From the NCBI GenBank assembly GCA_958296195.1, contig OY282455.1:3658001-3722000 (forward strand): 64,000 nt of DNA. The letters are read 5' to 3'. Position 1 is the stretch's first letter. The number at the start of each line of letters is the position of its first letter. Of this stretch, positions 8,493 to 20,400 are shown piece after piece. This DNA comes from an uncultured Pseudomonadales bacterium (GTDB lineage: Bacteria > Pseudomonadota > Gammaproteobacteria > Pseudomonadales > Azotimanducaceae). The position numbers and the translations under genes were made by a program. Below the pieces are notes generated by a model. That model saw only the letters and a program-made list of their open reading frames with translations. It made no database searches and was not told where the DNA came from.

Positions 8493-11400
8493 CTACCGGC
8501 TTGCCCCGCGCAAGGTTCGCATCCACTCCAGGCGCCATTGGGGGAGGGCGGCGGCGGGGGCGAACTCGACCGTGACGGTGAGGGTGACGGAGGCGGAGAG
8601 GCCGTCGGGGTCGGTCGCGGTGACGGTGACGGCGGCGGTTCCCTCCAGGCCGTCCTCGTTGCCGTCCAGCACCAGCCGGCCGTCGGCGACGCGGGCGGTG
8701 AGCAGGTCCGGCCGGTCGGTTCGGGCCTCGTAGGCCAGCCGGCCGCCGGCCTCGGCGGGGGCGACAAGCCCGTCCAGGGCGAGCGACGCCCGGTCGCCGT
8801 TGGCGGAGAGCGCCGGCGGGGCCGGGGGCTGTTCGGTCGGCCTCGGCGGCGGCTTGAACAGGAGCAGGGGCGGGCCGGCCTGCGGGGCCAGGCCGCGGAA
8901 GCAGGGGGATCGGCCGTCCTGCGCGGCGCCGCAGACGCCCGCCGGCGCGGCCAAGGCGCCGGCCAGGGCCAGGCGGGCCGCCCCCGGGCCGGTGGGCGTG
9001 GCTTGAACCGAAGGGCCGGCGACGGCGCCGGCCGGCACGGACGCCTGCGTTGCGGACAGTTCGGCGCCCGCCGCCAGCAGCGCCGCGGACAGGGGGAAGG
9101 GGGCGCCCTCGGCGACCCGCGCCTCCACCCGCGCCGGTCCGGGCGCCCAGGGCTCGGCGTCCGTCCGCACCAGGCGCATGACCAGCGGGAACGGGGCGCC
9201 GGGGTTGTCCGCAAGGTTCAGCTCCGAGAGGCCGGCGGCGCCGGCGAACAGGCCCTCCGGCAGGGACGCCAGCCGGTTGCCGTCCAGGCGCAGGCGCTCC
9301 AGGGAACCCAGGCCGTCAAGCAGGCCCTCCGGCAGCTCCGCCAGCCGGTTGCGGTGCAGGTGCAGAACCCGCAGCCCGGAAAGCCCCAGGAGGTCCTTCG
9401 GGCGCAGCGCCGCGATCCCCTTCCCGTGCAGGCCCAGGTAGCCCCGGCCCGCCAACTCCGAAGACGTCGGCGCCCAGCAGGCCCGCGGCCCGCGCAGCTC
9501 GTCGCGAACCGCCGGCGAGCGGTCGCAAACGCCCTCCTCAACCGCAAGCGTCGCCTCGGCAAGGCCCACCAGCGCCCAGTCCGCCCCCTCCGGCGGCGCC
9601 GCCAGCGCCACCGTCAGGAACTCCCGGGCCGGCTCGATCTCGCCGTCGTCGCGCACCGCAACCTCAATGAAGGCCTCCGTCCCCCCAGGCGCGAACGCGG
9701 CTGTCCCGCTCATGACCTCCAGGTCGGCGGCATCCGCGTCCGCGGTGTCCGGGTCCCCGTCGGGCCGGGCGACCCAGGAAACGGACATGGCCGCCGACGC
9801 CGGCCGGCTCAGCGTCAGCGGCAGCCGAACCGCGCCGCCCTCCGGCGCCGAGGCCGAGGGCGCCGCGAACGACAGCATCCGCCCCACCGACGCCCGGAGG
9901 CTCAGCTGGGCGCGCAGCCCGCCCCCGTCGGCCACCGTGACCGTCACCGTCGCCAGCCCCGGCGACAGGCCCTCCACCCGCAGCGCGACGTTGCCCTCGA
10001 CCCGCGCCGAGGCCACCTCCGGGGCCGACGACTCGACCGAGTGCGACAGCGGCCCCGTGTCCGCGAACACGCCAGCCAGCCGAAGCTCCGCCGACTCCCC
10101 GACGTCCAGGTCCAGGTCCGGGAGCGAACCCACCACCCGCGGCGGGACGTTGGCGGGCGGCGGCGGGGGCGCCGGGGGCGGCGGCGCCGGCGCCGGCGCG
10201 GGCGACGGCGCCGCGTCGTCGTCCGTGATCGTCCCCGTGCCGCTCGCCGTCGAGACCGCCGCGTTCGCCGCGCCGCTCAGGGCCACCACCACCGTCTCGT
10301 TCGACTCGTCCAGCGTGTCGCCCGTCACCGACACCGCGACGCTCTTCGACGTCTCCCCCGCCGCGAACGTCAGCGTCCCGCCCGTGACCGCCGTGTAGTC
10401 CGTCCCCGACGTGGCCGTGCCCGTCCCGGCGTCGGCCCAGTCCACCGTCACCTCCCGGCTGCTCGCCGGACTCAGCGTCACCGTGAACGTCAGGTCCTTC
10501 GAGCCGCTGTCCCCCTCCGCCACGCTCGGCGAGTCGATCGACAGCGACGGCGCCCCGTCGTCGTCCGTCAGGCTGATCGTGGCTGAGTTCACCGTCAGGC
10601 TGCCTGAGGCGCCGCTTACCGTGACCGTCTCGTCCGTCTCGTCCGCCGCATCGTCCGTCGGCGTCAGCGTGAACGTCCCGGTCCCGCTCGCCGCCCCCGC
10701 CGCAATCTCAATGTCGAAGTCCGACACCGCCGCGAAGTCCACCGCCGTCGCCGCGCCGCCGCCCGCCACGCTCACCGTCACCGTCGTGGCGTCGGCGAAC
10801 CGCGTCGCCCCGTTCACCGTCGCCGTCACCGTGATCAGGGTCGCCCCGTCGGCCTCGCCCACGCTGTTGTCGTCCACCGTCAGCGTGATCGAGGGCGTCG
10901 CGTCGTCGTCCGTGATCGTCCCCGTCCCGCTCGCCGTTGAGATCGCCGCGTTCGCCGCATTGCTCAAGGTCACAACCACGGTCTCGTTCGACTCGTCCAG
11001 CACGTCGCCCGTCACCGACACGTTGAAGGTCCGGCTGGTGTCCCCCGCCGCGAAGGTCAGCGTCCCGCCCGTGATCGCCGTGTAGTCCGTCCCCGACGTG
11101 GCCGTGCCGCCGGTCCCCTCCGCCCAGTCCACCGTCACTTCCTGGCTGCTCGCCGGACTCAGCTTCACCGTGAACGTCAGGTCCTTCGAGCCGCTGTCCC
11201 CCTCCGCCACGCTCGGCGAGTCGATCGACAGCGACGGCGCCCCGTCGTCGTCCGTCAGGCTGATCGTGGCTGAGTTCACCGTCAGGCTGCCTGAGGCGCC
11301 GCTCACCGTGACCGTCTCGTCCGTCTCGTCCGCCGCATCGTCCGTCGGCGTCAGCGTGAACGTCCCGGTCCCGCTCGCCGCCCCCGCCGCAATCTCAATG

Positions 11401-14400
11401 TCGAAGTCCGACACCGCCGCGAAGTCCACCGCCGTCGCCGTGCCGCCGCCCGCCACGCTCACCGTCACCGTCGTGGCGGCGGCGAACCGCGTCGCCCCGT
11501 CCACCGTCGCCGTCACCGTGATCGTCGTCGCCCCGTCGGCCTCGCCCACGCTGTTGTCATCCACCGTCAGCGTGATCGAGGGCGTCGCGTCGTCGTCCGT
11601 GATCGTCCCCGTCCCGCTCGCCGTTGAGATCGCCGCGTTCGCCGCATTGCTCAAGGTCACAACCACGGTCTCGTTCGACTCGTCCAGCACGTCGCCGGTC
11701 ACCGACACGTTGAAGGTCCGGCTGGTGTCCCCCGCCGCGAACGTCAGCGTCCCGCCCGTGACCGCCGTGTAGTCCGTCCCCGACGTGGCCGTGCCGCTCC
11801 CGGCGTCGGCGTAGTCCACCGTCACCTCCTGGGCGCTCGCGGGGCTCAGCGTCACCGTGAACGTCAGGTTCGCCGAGCCGCTGTCCCCCTCCGCCACGCT
11901 CGCCGAGGCGATCGACAGCGACGGCGCCCCGTCGTCGTCCGTCAGGCTGATCGTCGCCGAACTCACCGTCAGGCTGCCCGACGTCCCGCTCACCGTGACC
12001 GTCTCGTCGGTCTCGTCCGCCGCATCGTCCGTCGGCGTCAGCGTGAACGTCCCGGTCCCGCTCGCCGCCCCCGCCGCAATCTCAATGTCGAAGTCCGACA
12101 CCGCCGCGAAGTCCACCGCCGTCGCCGCGCCGCCGCCCGCCACGCTCACCGTCACCGTCGTGGCGTCGGCGAACCGCGTCGCCCCGTTCACCGTCGCCGT
12201 CACCGTGATCGTCGTCGCCCCGTCGGCCTCGCCCACGCTGCTCTCATCCACCGTCAGCGTGATCGAGGGCGTCGCGTCGTCGTCCGTGATCGTCCCCGTC
12301 CCGCTCGCCGTTGAGATCGCCGCGTTCGCCGCATTGCTCAAGGTCACAACCACCGTCTCGTTCGACTCGTCCAGCACGTCGCCCGTCACCGACACCGCGA
12401 CGCTCTTCGACGTCTCCCCCGCCGCGAACGTCAGCGTCCCGCCCGTGACCGCCGTGTAGTCCGTCCCCGACGTGGCCGTGCCGCTCCCGGCGTCGGCGTA
12501 GTCCACCGTCACCTCCTGGGCGCTCGCAGGGCTCAGCGTCACCGTGAACGTCAGGTTCGCCGAGCCGCTGTCCCCCTCCGCCACGCTCGCCGAGGCGATC
12601 GACAGCGACGGCGCGCCGTCGTCGTCCGTCAGGCGGATCGTCGCCGAACTCACCGTCAGGCTGCCCGACGTCCCGCTCACCGTGACCGTCTCGTCGGTCT
12701 CGTCCGCCGCGTCGTCCGTCGGCGTCAGCGTGAACGTCCCGGTCCCGCTCGCCGCCCCCGCCGCAATCTCAATGTCGAAGTCCGACACCGCCGCGAAGTC
12801 CACCGCCGTCGCCGTGCCGCCGCCCGCCACGCTCACCGTCACCGTCGTGGTGTCGGCGAACCGCGTCGCCCCGTCCACCGTCGCCGTCACCGTGATCAGG
12901 GTCGCCCCGTCGGCCTCGCCCACGCTGTTGTCGTCCACCGTCAGCGTGATCGACGACGGCGCCCCGTCGTCGTCCGCCAGCGTGATCGTCGCCGAATTCA
13001 CCGTCAGGCTGCCTGAGGCGCCGCTGACCGTGATCGTCTCGTTGGTCTCGTCGGTCGCATCGACCGTCGGCGTCAGCGTGAACGTCCCGGTCCCGCTCGC
13101 CGCCCCCGCCGCAATCTCAATGTCGAAGTCCGACACCGCCGCGAAGTCCACCGCCCCCGCCGCGCCGCCGCCCGCCACGCTCACCGTCACCGTCGTGGCG
13201 GCGGCGAACCGCGTCGCCCCGTCCACCGTCGCCGTCACCGTGATCGTCGTCGCCCCGTCGCCCTCGCCCACGCTGTTGTCGTCCACCGTCAGCGTGATCG
13301 ACGTCGGCGCGGCGTCGTCGTCCGTCAGGCTGATCGTCGCCGAGTTCACCGTCAGCCCGCCCGACGTCCCGCTCACCGTGATCGTCTCGTTGGTCTCGTC
13401 GGTCGCATCGACCGTCGGCGTCAGCGTGAACGTCCCGGTGCCGCTCGCCGCGTCCGCCGCAATCGTAATATCGAAGTCCGCCACCGCCGCGAAGTCCACC
13501 GCCGTCGCCGTGCCGCCGCCCGCCACGCTCACCGTCACCGTCGTGGCGTCGGCGAACCGCGTCGCCCCGTTCACCGTCGCCGTCACCGTGATCAGGGTCG
13601 CCCCGTCGGCCTCGCCCACGCTGTTGTCGTCCACCGTCAGCGTGATCGACGTCGGCGCCGCGTCATTGTCGGTGATCGTCCCCGTGCCGCTCGCCGTCGA
13701 GATCGCCGCGTTCGTCGGGCTGCCCAGAGTCACCACGACAGTCTCGTTCGACTCGGCCCGGACGTCGCCCGTCACCGCCACGTCGAAGGTCTGGCTGGTC
13801 GTCCCCGCCGCAAAGGTCAGCGTCCCGCCCGTGATGGCCGTGTAGTCCGTCCCCGACGTGGCCGTGCCGGTCCCGGCGTCAGCGTAGGCCACCGTCACCT
13901 GCTGGACGCTCGCCGCGCTCAACGTCACCGTGAACGTCAGGTCCTTCGTGCCGCTGTCGCCCTCCGTCACGCCCGGCGAGTCGATCGACAGCGTCGGCCC
14001 GTCGTCGTCCGTGATCGTCCCCGTGCCGGCGCCCGTCGCGATCGTCGCGTTCGTCGGGCTGCCCAGGGTTACCACGATGGTCTCGTTCGCCTCGTCGGTC
14101 GTGTCGCCCGTCACCGCCACGTTGAAGGTCTGGCTGGTCGTCCCCGCCGGGAAGGTCAACGTCCCGTCCGTGATCGCCGTGTAGTCCGTCCCCGACGTGG
14201 CCGTGCCGGTCTCGGCGTCGGTGTAGCCCACCGTCACCTGCCGGACGCTCGCCGCGCTCAGCGTCGCCGTGAACGTCAGGTTCGTCGAGCCGCTGTCACC
14301 CTCCGCCACGCTCGGCGAGTCGATCGACACCGTCGGCCCGTCGTCGTCCGTGATCGTCCCCGTGCCGTTCGCCGTCGAAATGGTCGCGTTCGTCGGGCTG

Positions 14401-17400
14401 CTCAGGGTCACCACGACGGTCTCGTTCAACTCGTCGGTCGTGTCGCCCGTCACCGCCACGTTGAAGGTCTGGCTGGTCGTCCCCGCCGGGAAGGTCAGCG
14501 TGCCGCCGGTGATCGCCGTGTAGTCGGTTCCGGACGTGGCCGTGCCGCTCCCGGCGTCCGCGTAGTCCACCGTCACCTGCTGGACGCTCGTCGCGCTCAA
14601 CGTCGCCGTGAACGTCAGGGTCGTCGAGCCGCTGTCGCCCTCCGCCACGCTCGGCGAGTCGATCGACACCGTCGGCCCGTCGTCGTCCGTGATCGTCCCC
14701 GTGCCGGTGCCCGTCGCGATCGTCGCGTTCGTCGGGCTGCCCAGGGTCACCACGACGGTCTCGTCCACCTCGTCGGTCGTGTCGCCGGTCACCGCCACGG
14801 TGAAGGTCCGGCTGGTGTCCCCCGCCGCAAAGGTCAGCGTCCCGCCCGTGATGGCCGTGTAGTCGGTCCCCGACGTGGCCGTGCCGCCGGCCCCCTCCGC
14901 CCAGGCCACCGTCACCGGCTGGGCGCTCGCCGCGCTCAACGTCGCCGTGAACGTCAGGTCCGTCGAGCCGCTGTCGCCCTCCGCCACGCTCGGCGAGTCG
15001 ATCGACACCGTCGGCCCGTCGTCGTCCGTCAGGCTGATCGTCGCCGAGTTCACCGTCAGGCTGCCTGAGGCGCCGCTGACCGTGATCGTCTCGTCGGTCT
15101 CATCCGCCGCATCGTCCGTCGGCGTCAGCGTGAAGGTGCCGGTGGCGCTCGCCGCGCCTGCCGGGATCTCGATGTTGAAGTCCGGCACCGCCGCGAAGTC
15201 CACCGCCGTCGCCGTGCCGCTGCCCGCCACGCTCACCGTCACCGTCGTGGCGTCGGCGAACCGCGTCGCCCCGTTCACCGTCGCCGTCACCGTGATCAGG
15301 GTCGCCCCGTCGGCCTCGCCCACGCTGTTGTCATCCACCGTCAAGGCAATCGACGTCGGCGCGCCGTCGTCGTCCGTCAGGCTGATCGTCGCCGAACTCA
15401 CCGTCAGGCTGCCCGACGTCCCGCTCACCGTGACCGTCTCGTCGGTCTCGTCCGCCGCGTCGTCCGTCGGCGTCAGCGTGAACGTCCCGGTCCCGCTCGC
15501 CGCCCCCGCCGCAATCTCAATGTCGAAGTTCGACACCGCCGCGAAGTCCACCGCCGTCGCCGTGCCGCTGCCCGCCACGCTCACCGTCACCGTCGTGGCG
15601 TCGGCGAACCGGGTCGCGCCGTCCACCGTCGCCGTCACCGTGATCAGGGTCGCCCCGTCGGCCTCGCCCACGCTGTTGTCGTCCACCGTCAGCGTGATCG
15701 ACGTCGGCGCGGCGTCGTTGTCGGTGATCGTCCCCGTGCCGGCGCCCGTCGCGATCGTCGCGTTCGTCGGACTGCTCAACGACGCCACGACAGTCTCGTT
15801 CGACTCGGCCAGGACGTCGCCCGTCACCGCCACGGTGAAGGTCTGGCTGGTCGTCCCCGCCGGGAAGGTCAGCGTGCCGGCGGTGATGGCCGTGTAGTCG
15901 GTCCCCGACGTGGCCGTGCCGGTCCCGGCGTCGGCGTAGGCCACCGTCACCGGCTGGACGCTCGCCGCGCTCAAGGTCGCCGTGAACGTCAGGTTCGTCG
16001 AGCCGCTGTCACCCTCCGTCACGCTCGGCGAGTTGATCGACAGCGCCGGCCCGTCGTCGTCCGTGATCGTCCCCGTGCCGGCGCCCGTCGCGATCGTCGC
16101 GTTCGTCGGGCTGCTCAGGGTCACCACGACGGTCTCGTCCACCTCGTCGGTCGTGTCGCCGGTCACCGCCACGGTGAAGGTCTGGCTAAGCGTCCCCGCC
16201 GCAAAGGTCAGCGTCCCGCCCGTGACGGCCGTGTAGTCGGTCCCCGACGTGGCCGTGCCGCCGGCCCCCTCCGCCCAGGCCACCGTCACCGGCTGGACGC
16301 TCGCCGCGCTCAACGTCGCCGTGAACGTCAGGTTCGTCGAGCCGCTGTCCCCCTCCGTCACGCTCGGCGAGTTGATCGACAGCGTCGGCCCGTCGTCGTC
16401 CGTGATCGTCCCCGTGCCGGCGCCCGTCGCGATCGTCGCGTTCGTCGGGCTGCCCAGGGTCACCACGACGGTCTCGTTCAACTCGTCGGTCGTGTCGCCG
16501 GTCACCGCCACGTTGAAGGTCTGGCTGGTTGTCCCCGCCGTGAAGGTCAGCGTCCCGCCCGTGATGGTCGTGTAGTCGGTCCCGGAAGTCGCGGTGCCAC
16601 CCGTCCCCTCGGCCCAGGCCACCGTCACCTGCTGGACGCTCGCCGCGCTCAACGTCGCCGTGAACGTCAGGTCCGTCGAGCCGCTGTCGCCCTCCGTCAC
16701 GCTCGGCGAGTCGATCGACACCGTCGGCCCGTCGTCGTCCGTCAGCGTGATCGTCGCCGAGTTCACCGTCAGGCTGCCTGAGGCGCCGCTGACCGTGATC
16801 GTCTCGTCGGTCTCGTCGGTTGTATCGACCGTCGGCGTCAGCGTGAAGGTGCCGGTGGCGCTCGCCGCGCCTGCCGGGATCTCGATGTTGAAGTTCGGCA
16901 CCGCCGCAAAGTCCACCGCCGTCGCCGTGCCGCTGCCCGCCACGCTCACCGTCACCGTCGTGGCGGCGGCGAACCGGGTCGTGCCGTCCACCGTCGCCGT
17001 CACCGTGATCGTCGTCGCCCCGTCGCCCTCGCCCACGCGGTTGTCATCCACTGTCAAGGTGATCGACGTCGGCGCGCCGTCGTCGTCCGTCAGCGTGATC
17101 GTCGCCGAGTTCACCGTCAGCCCGCCCGACGTCCCGCTCACCGTGATCGTCTCGTCGGTCTCGTCCGCCGCGTCGTCCGTCGGCGTCAGCGTGAACGTCC
17201 CGGTCCGGCTCGCCGCCCCCGCCCCAATCGTAATGTCGAAGTCCGTCACCGCCGCGAAGTCCACCGCCGTCGCCGTGCCGCCGCCCGCCACGCTCACCGT
17301 CACCGTCGTGGCCGCGCCGAACCGGGTCGCGCCGTCCACCGTCGCCGTCACCGTGATCGTCGTCGCCCCGTCGCCCTCGCCCACGCTGCCCTTATCCACC

Positions 17401-20400
17401 GTCAAGGTGATCGAGGGCGTCGCGTCGTCGTCCGTGATCGTCCCCGTGCCGGTGCCCGCCGCGCTTGACACGGCCGCGTTCGTCGGGCTGCTCAGGGTCA
17501 CAACCACCGTCTCGTTCGACTCGTCCAGCGTGTCGCCCGTCACCGACACCGCGACGCTCTTCGACGTGTCCCCCGCCGCGAACGTCAGCGTCCCGCCCGT
17601 GACCGCCGTGTAGTCCGTCCCCGACGTGGCCGTGCCGCCGGTCCCCTCCGCCCAGTCCACCGTCACCTGCCGGCCGCTGGCCGGACTCAGGGTCACCGTG
17701 AACGTCAGGTTCGCCGAGCCGCTGTCCCCCTCCGTCACGCTCGGTGAGTTGATCGACAGCGTCGGCGTCGCATCATCGTCCGTCAGGCTGATCGTCGCCG
17801 AATTCACCGTCAGGCTGCCCGAGACGCCGCTCACCGTCACCGTCTCGTCCGTCTCGTCCGCCGTGTCGGCCGTCGGCGTCAGCGTGAACGTCCCGGTCCG
17901 GCTCGCCGCCCCCGCCGGGATCTCGATGTCGAAGTCCCCCACCGCCGCGAAGTCCACCGCCGACGCCGTGCCGCCGCCCGCCACGCTCACCGTCACCGTC
18001 GTGGCCGAACCGAACCGGGTCGCGCCGTTCACCGTCGCCGTCACCGTGATCGTGGTCGCCCCGTCGCCCTCGGCCACGCTGTTGTCGTCCACCGTCAGCG
18101 TGATCGACGTCGGCGTCGCATCGTTGTCCGTGATCGTCCCCGTCCCGCTCGCCGTCGCGATCGTCGCGTTCGCCGCGTTGCTCAGGGTCACCACCACCGT
18201 CTCGCTCGACTCGTCCAGCGTGTCGCCCGTCACCGACACCGCGACGCTTTTCGACGTCTCCCCCGCCGCGAACGTCAGCGTCCCGCCCGTGACCGCCGTG
18301 TAGTCCGTCCCCGACGTGGCCGTGCCGCTCCCGGCGTCGGCGTAGTCCACCGTCACCTCCTGGGCGCTCGCCGGACTCAGGGTCACCGTGAACGTCAGGT
18401 CCTTCGAGCCGCTGTCCCCCTCCGCCACGCTCGGCGAGTCGATGGAGACGGTCACGCCGTCGTCGTTGACGATCGTCCCCGTGCCGGTCGCCGTCGCGAT
18501 CGTCGCGTTCGCCGCGTCGCTCAGGGTCACCGCCACCGTCTCGTTCGGCTCCTCCGTGGTGTCGCCCATCACCGACACGTCGAAGGTTTGGCTGGTGGTG
18601 CCCGCCGCGAAGGTCAGCGTGCCGCCGGCGATGGCCGTGTAGTCCGTCTCCGAAGTGGCCGTGCCGGTCCCGGCGTCCGCGTAGTCCACCGTCACCCTCT
18701 GGGCGCTGGCCTTGCTCAGGGTCGCCGTGAACGTCAGGGTCGCCGAGCCGCCGTCACCCTCCGTCACGCGCGGCGAGTCGATGGAGACGGTCACGCCGTC
18801 GTCGTTGACGATCGTCCCCGTCCCCGCGGCTGTCGAGATCGTGGCGTTTGTCGCGTTGCTCAGGGTCACCACGACGGTCTCGTTCGGCTCCTCCGTGGTG
18901 TCGCCCATCACCGACACGTCGAAGGTTTGGCTGGTGGCGCCCGCCGCGAAGGTCAGCGTGCCGCCGGTGACGGCCCTGTAGTCCGTCCCGGATGTGGCCG
19001 TGCCGGTCCCGGCGTCCGCGTAGTCCACCGTCACCCGCTCGGTGCTGGCCTTGCTCAGGGTCGCCGTGAACGTCAGGGTCGCCGAGCCGCTGTCCCCCTC
19101 CGCCACGCTCGCCGAGGCGATCGACAGCGTCGGCGCATCGTCGTCGTCCGTGATCGTCCCCGTGCCGCTCGCCGTCGAGATCGCCGCGTTCGCCGCGTTG
19201 CTCAGGGTCACCACCACCGTCTCGTTCGACTCGTCCAGCGTGTCGCCCGTCACCGACACCGCGACGCTCTTCGACGTGTCCCCCGCCGCGAACGTCAGCG
19301 TCCCGCCCGTGACCGCCGTGTAGTCCGTCCCCGACGTGGCCGTGCCGCCGGTCCCCTCCGCCCAGTCCACCGTCACCTCCCGGCCGCTGGCCGGACTCAG
19401 GGTCACCGTGAACGTCAGGTTCGCCGAGCCGCTGTCCCCCTCCGTCACGCTCGCCGAGGCGATGGAGAGCGTCGGCGCATCGTCGTCGTCCGTCAGGCTG
19501 ATCGTCGCCGAATTCACCGTCAGGCTGCCCGAGACGCCGCTCACCGTCACCGTCTCGTCCGCCTCGTCCGCCGTGTCGGCCGTCGGCGTCAGCGTGAACG
19601 TCCCGGTCCGGCTCGCCGCCCCCGCCGGGATCTCGATGTCGAAGTCCCCCACCGCCGCGAAGTCCACCGCCGACGCCGTGCCGCTGCCCGCCACGCTCAC
19701 CGTCACCGTCGTGGCCGAACCGAACCGGGTCGCGCCGTCCACCGCGGCGGTCACCGTGATCGTCGTCGCCCCGTCGCCCTCGCCCACGCTGCCCTCATCC
19801 ACCGTCAAGGTGATCGAGGGCGTCGCGTCGTCGTCCGTGATCGTCCCCGTGCCGGTGCCCGCCGTGCTTGACACGGCCGCGTTCGTCGGGCTGCTCAGGG
19901 TCACCACCACCGTCTCGTTCGACTCGTCCAGCGTGTCGCCCAGCGCCGCCACGTTGAAGGTCCGGCTGGTCGTCCCCGCCGTGAACGTCAGCGTCCCGCC
20001 CGTGATCGCCGTGTAGTCCGTCCCCGACGTGGCCGTGCCGCCGGTCCCCTCCGCCCAGTCCACCGTCACCTGCCGGCCGCTCGCCGCGCCCAGCGTCACC
20101 GTGAACGTCAGGTTCGCCGTGCCGCTGTCCCCCTCCGCCACGCTCGGCGAGTCGATCGACAGCGACGGCGCATCGTCGTCGTCCGTGATGGTCAGCTCCA
20201 CGCCGTCCGAGTCCTGCGTGATCCCCTGGCCGTTGGCCGCCACGCCCGTCACCGTCACCGTGCGGTCCGCCTCGTCCCTGCCGTTGTCCACCGCCGTGAT
20301 CGTCACCGTCCCGCTCGACGTCGTCGCCCCCGCCGCCACCGTCAGCGTCGTCCCGCTCAGCGTCGTCCCCGCCGGCACTGTCAGCGTCACCGTCGTCGCC

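Noticed and set aside
8355-10586. Long plus-strand open frame (743 codons) opposite the end of the giant gene
   Set aside because: It is Arg/Gly/Pro-rich with no domain, and the minus frame has clear LRR and Calx-beta content. It is a by-product of GC-rich antisense codons.
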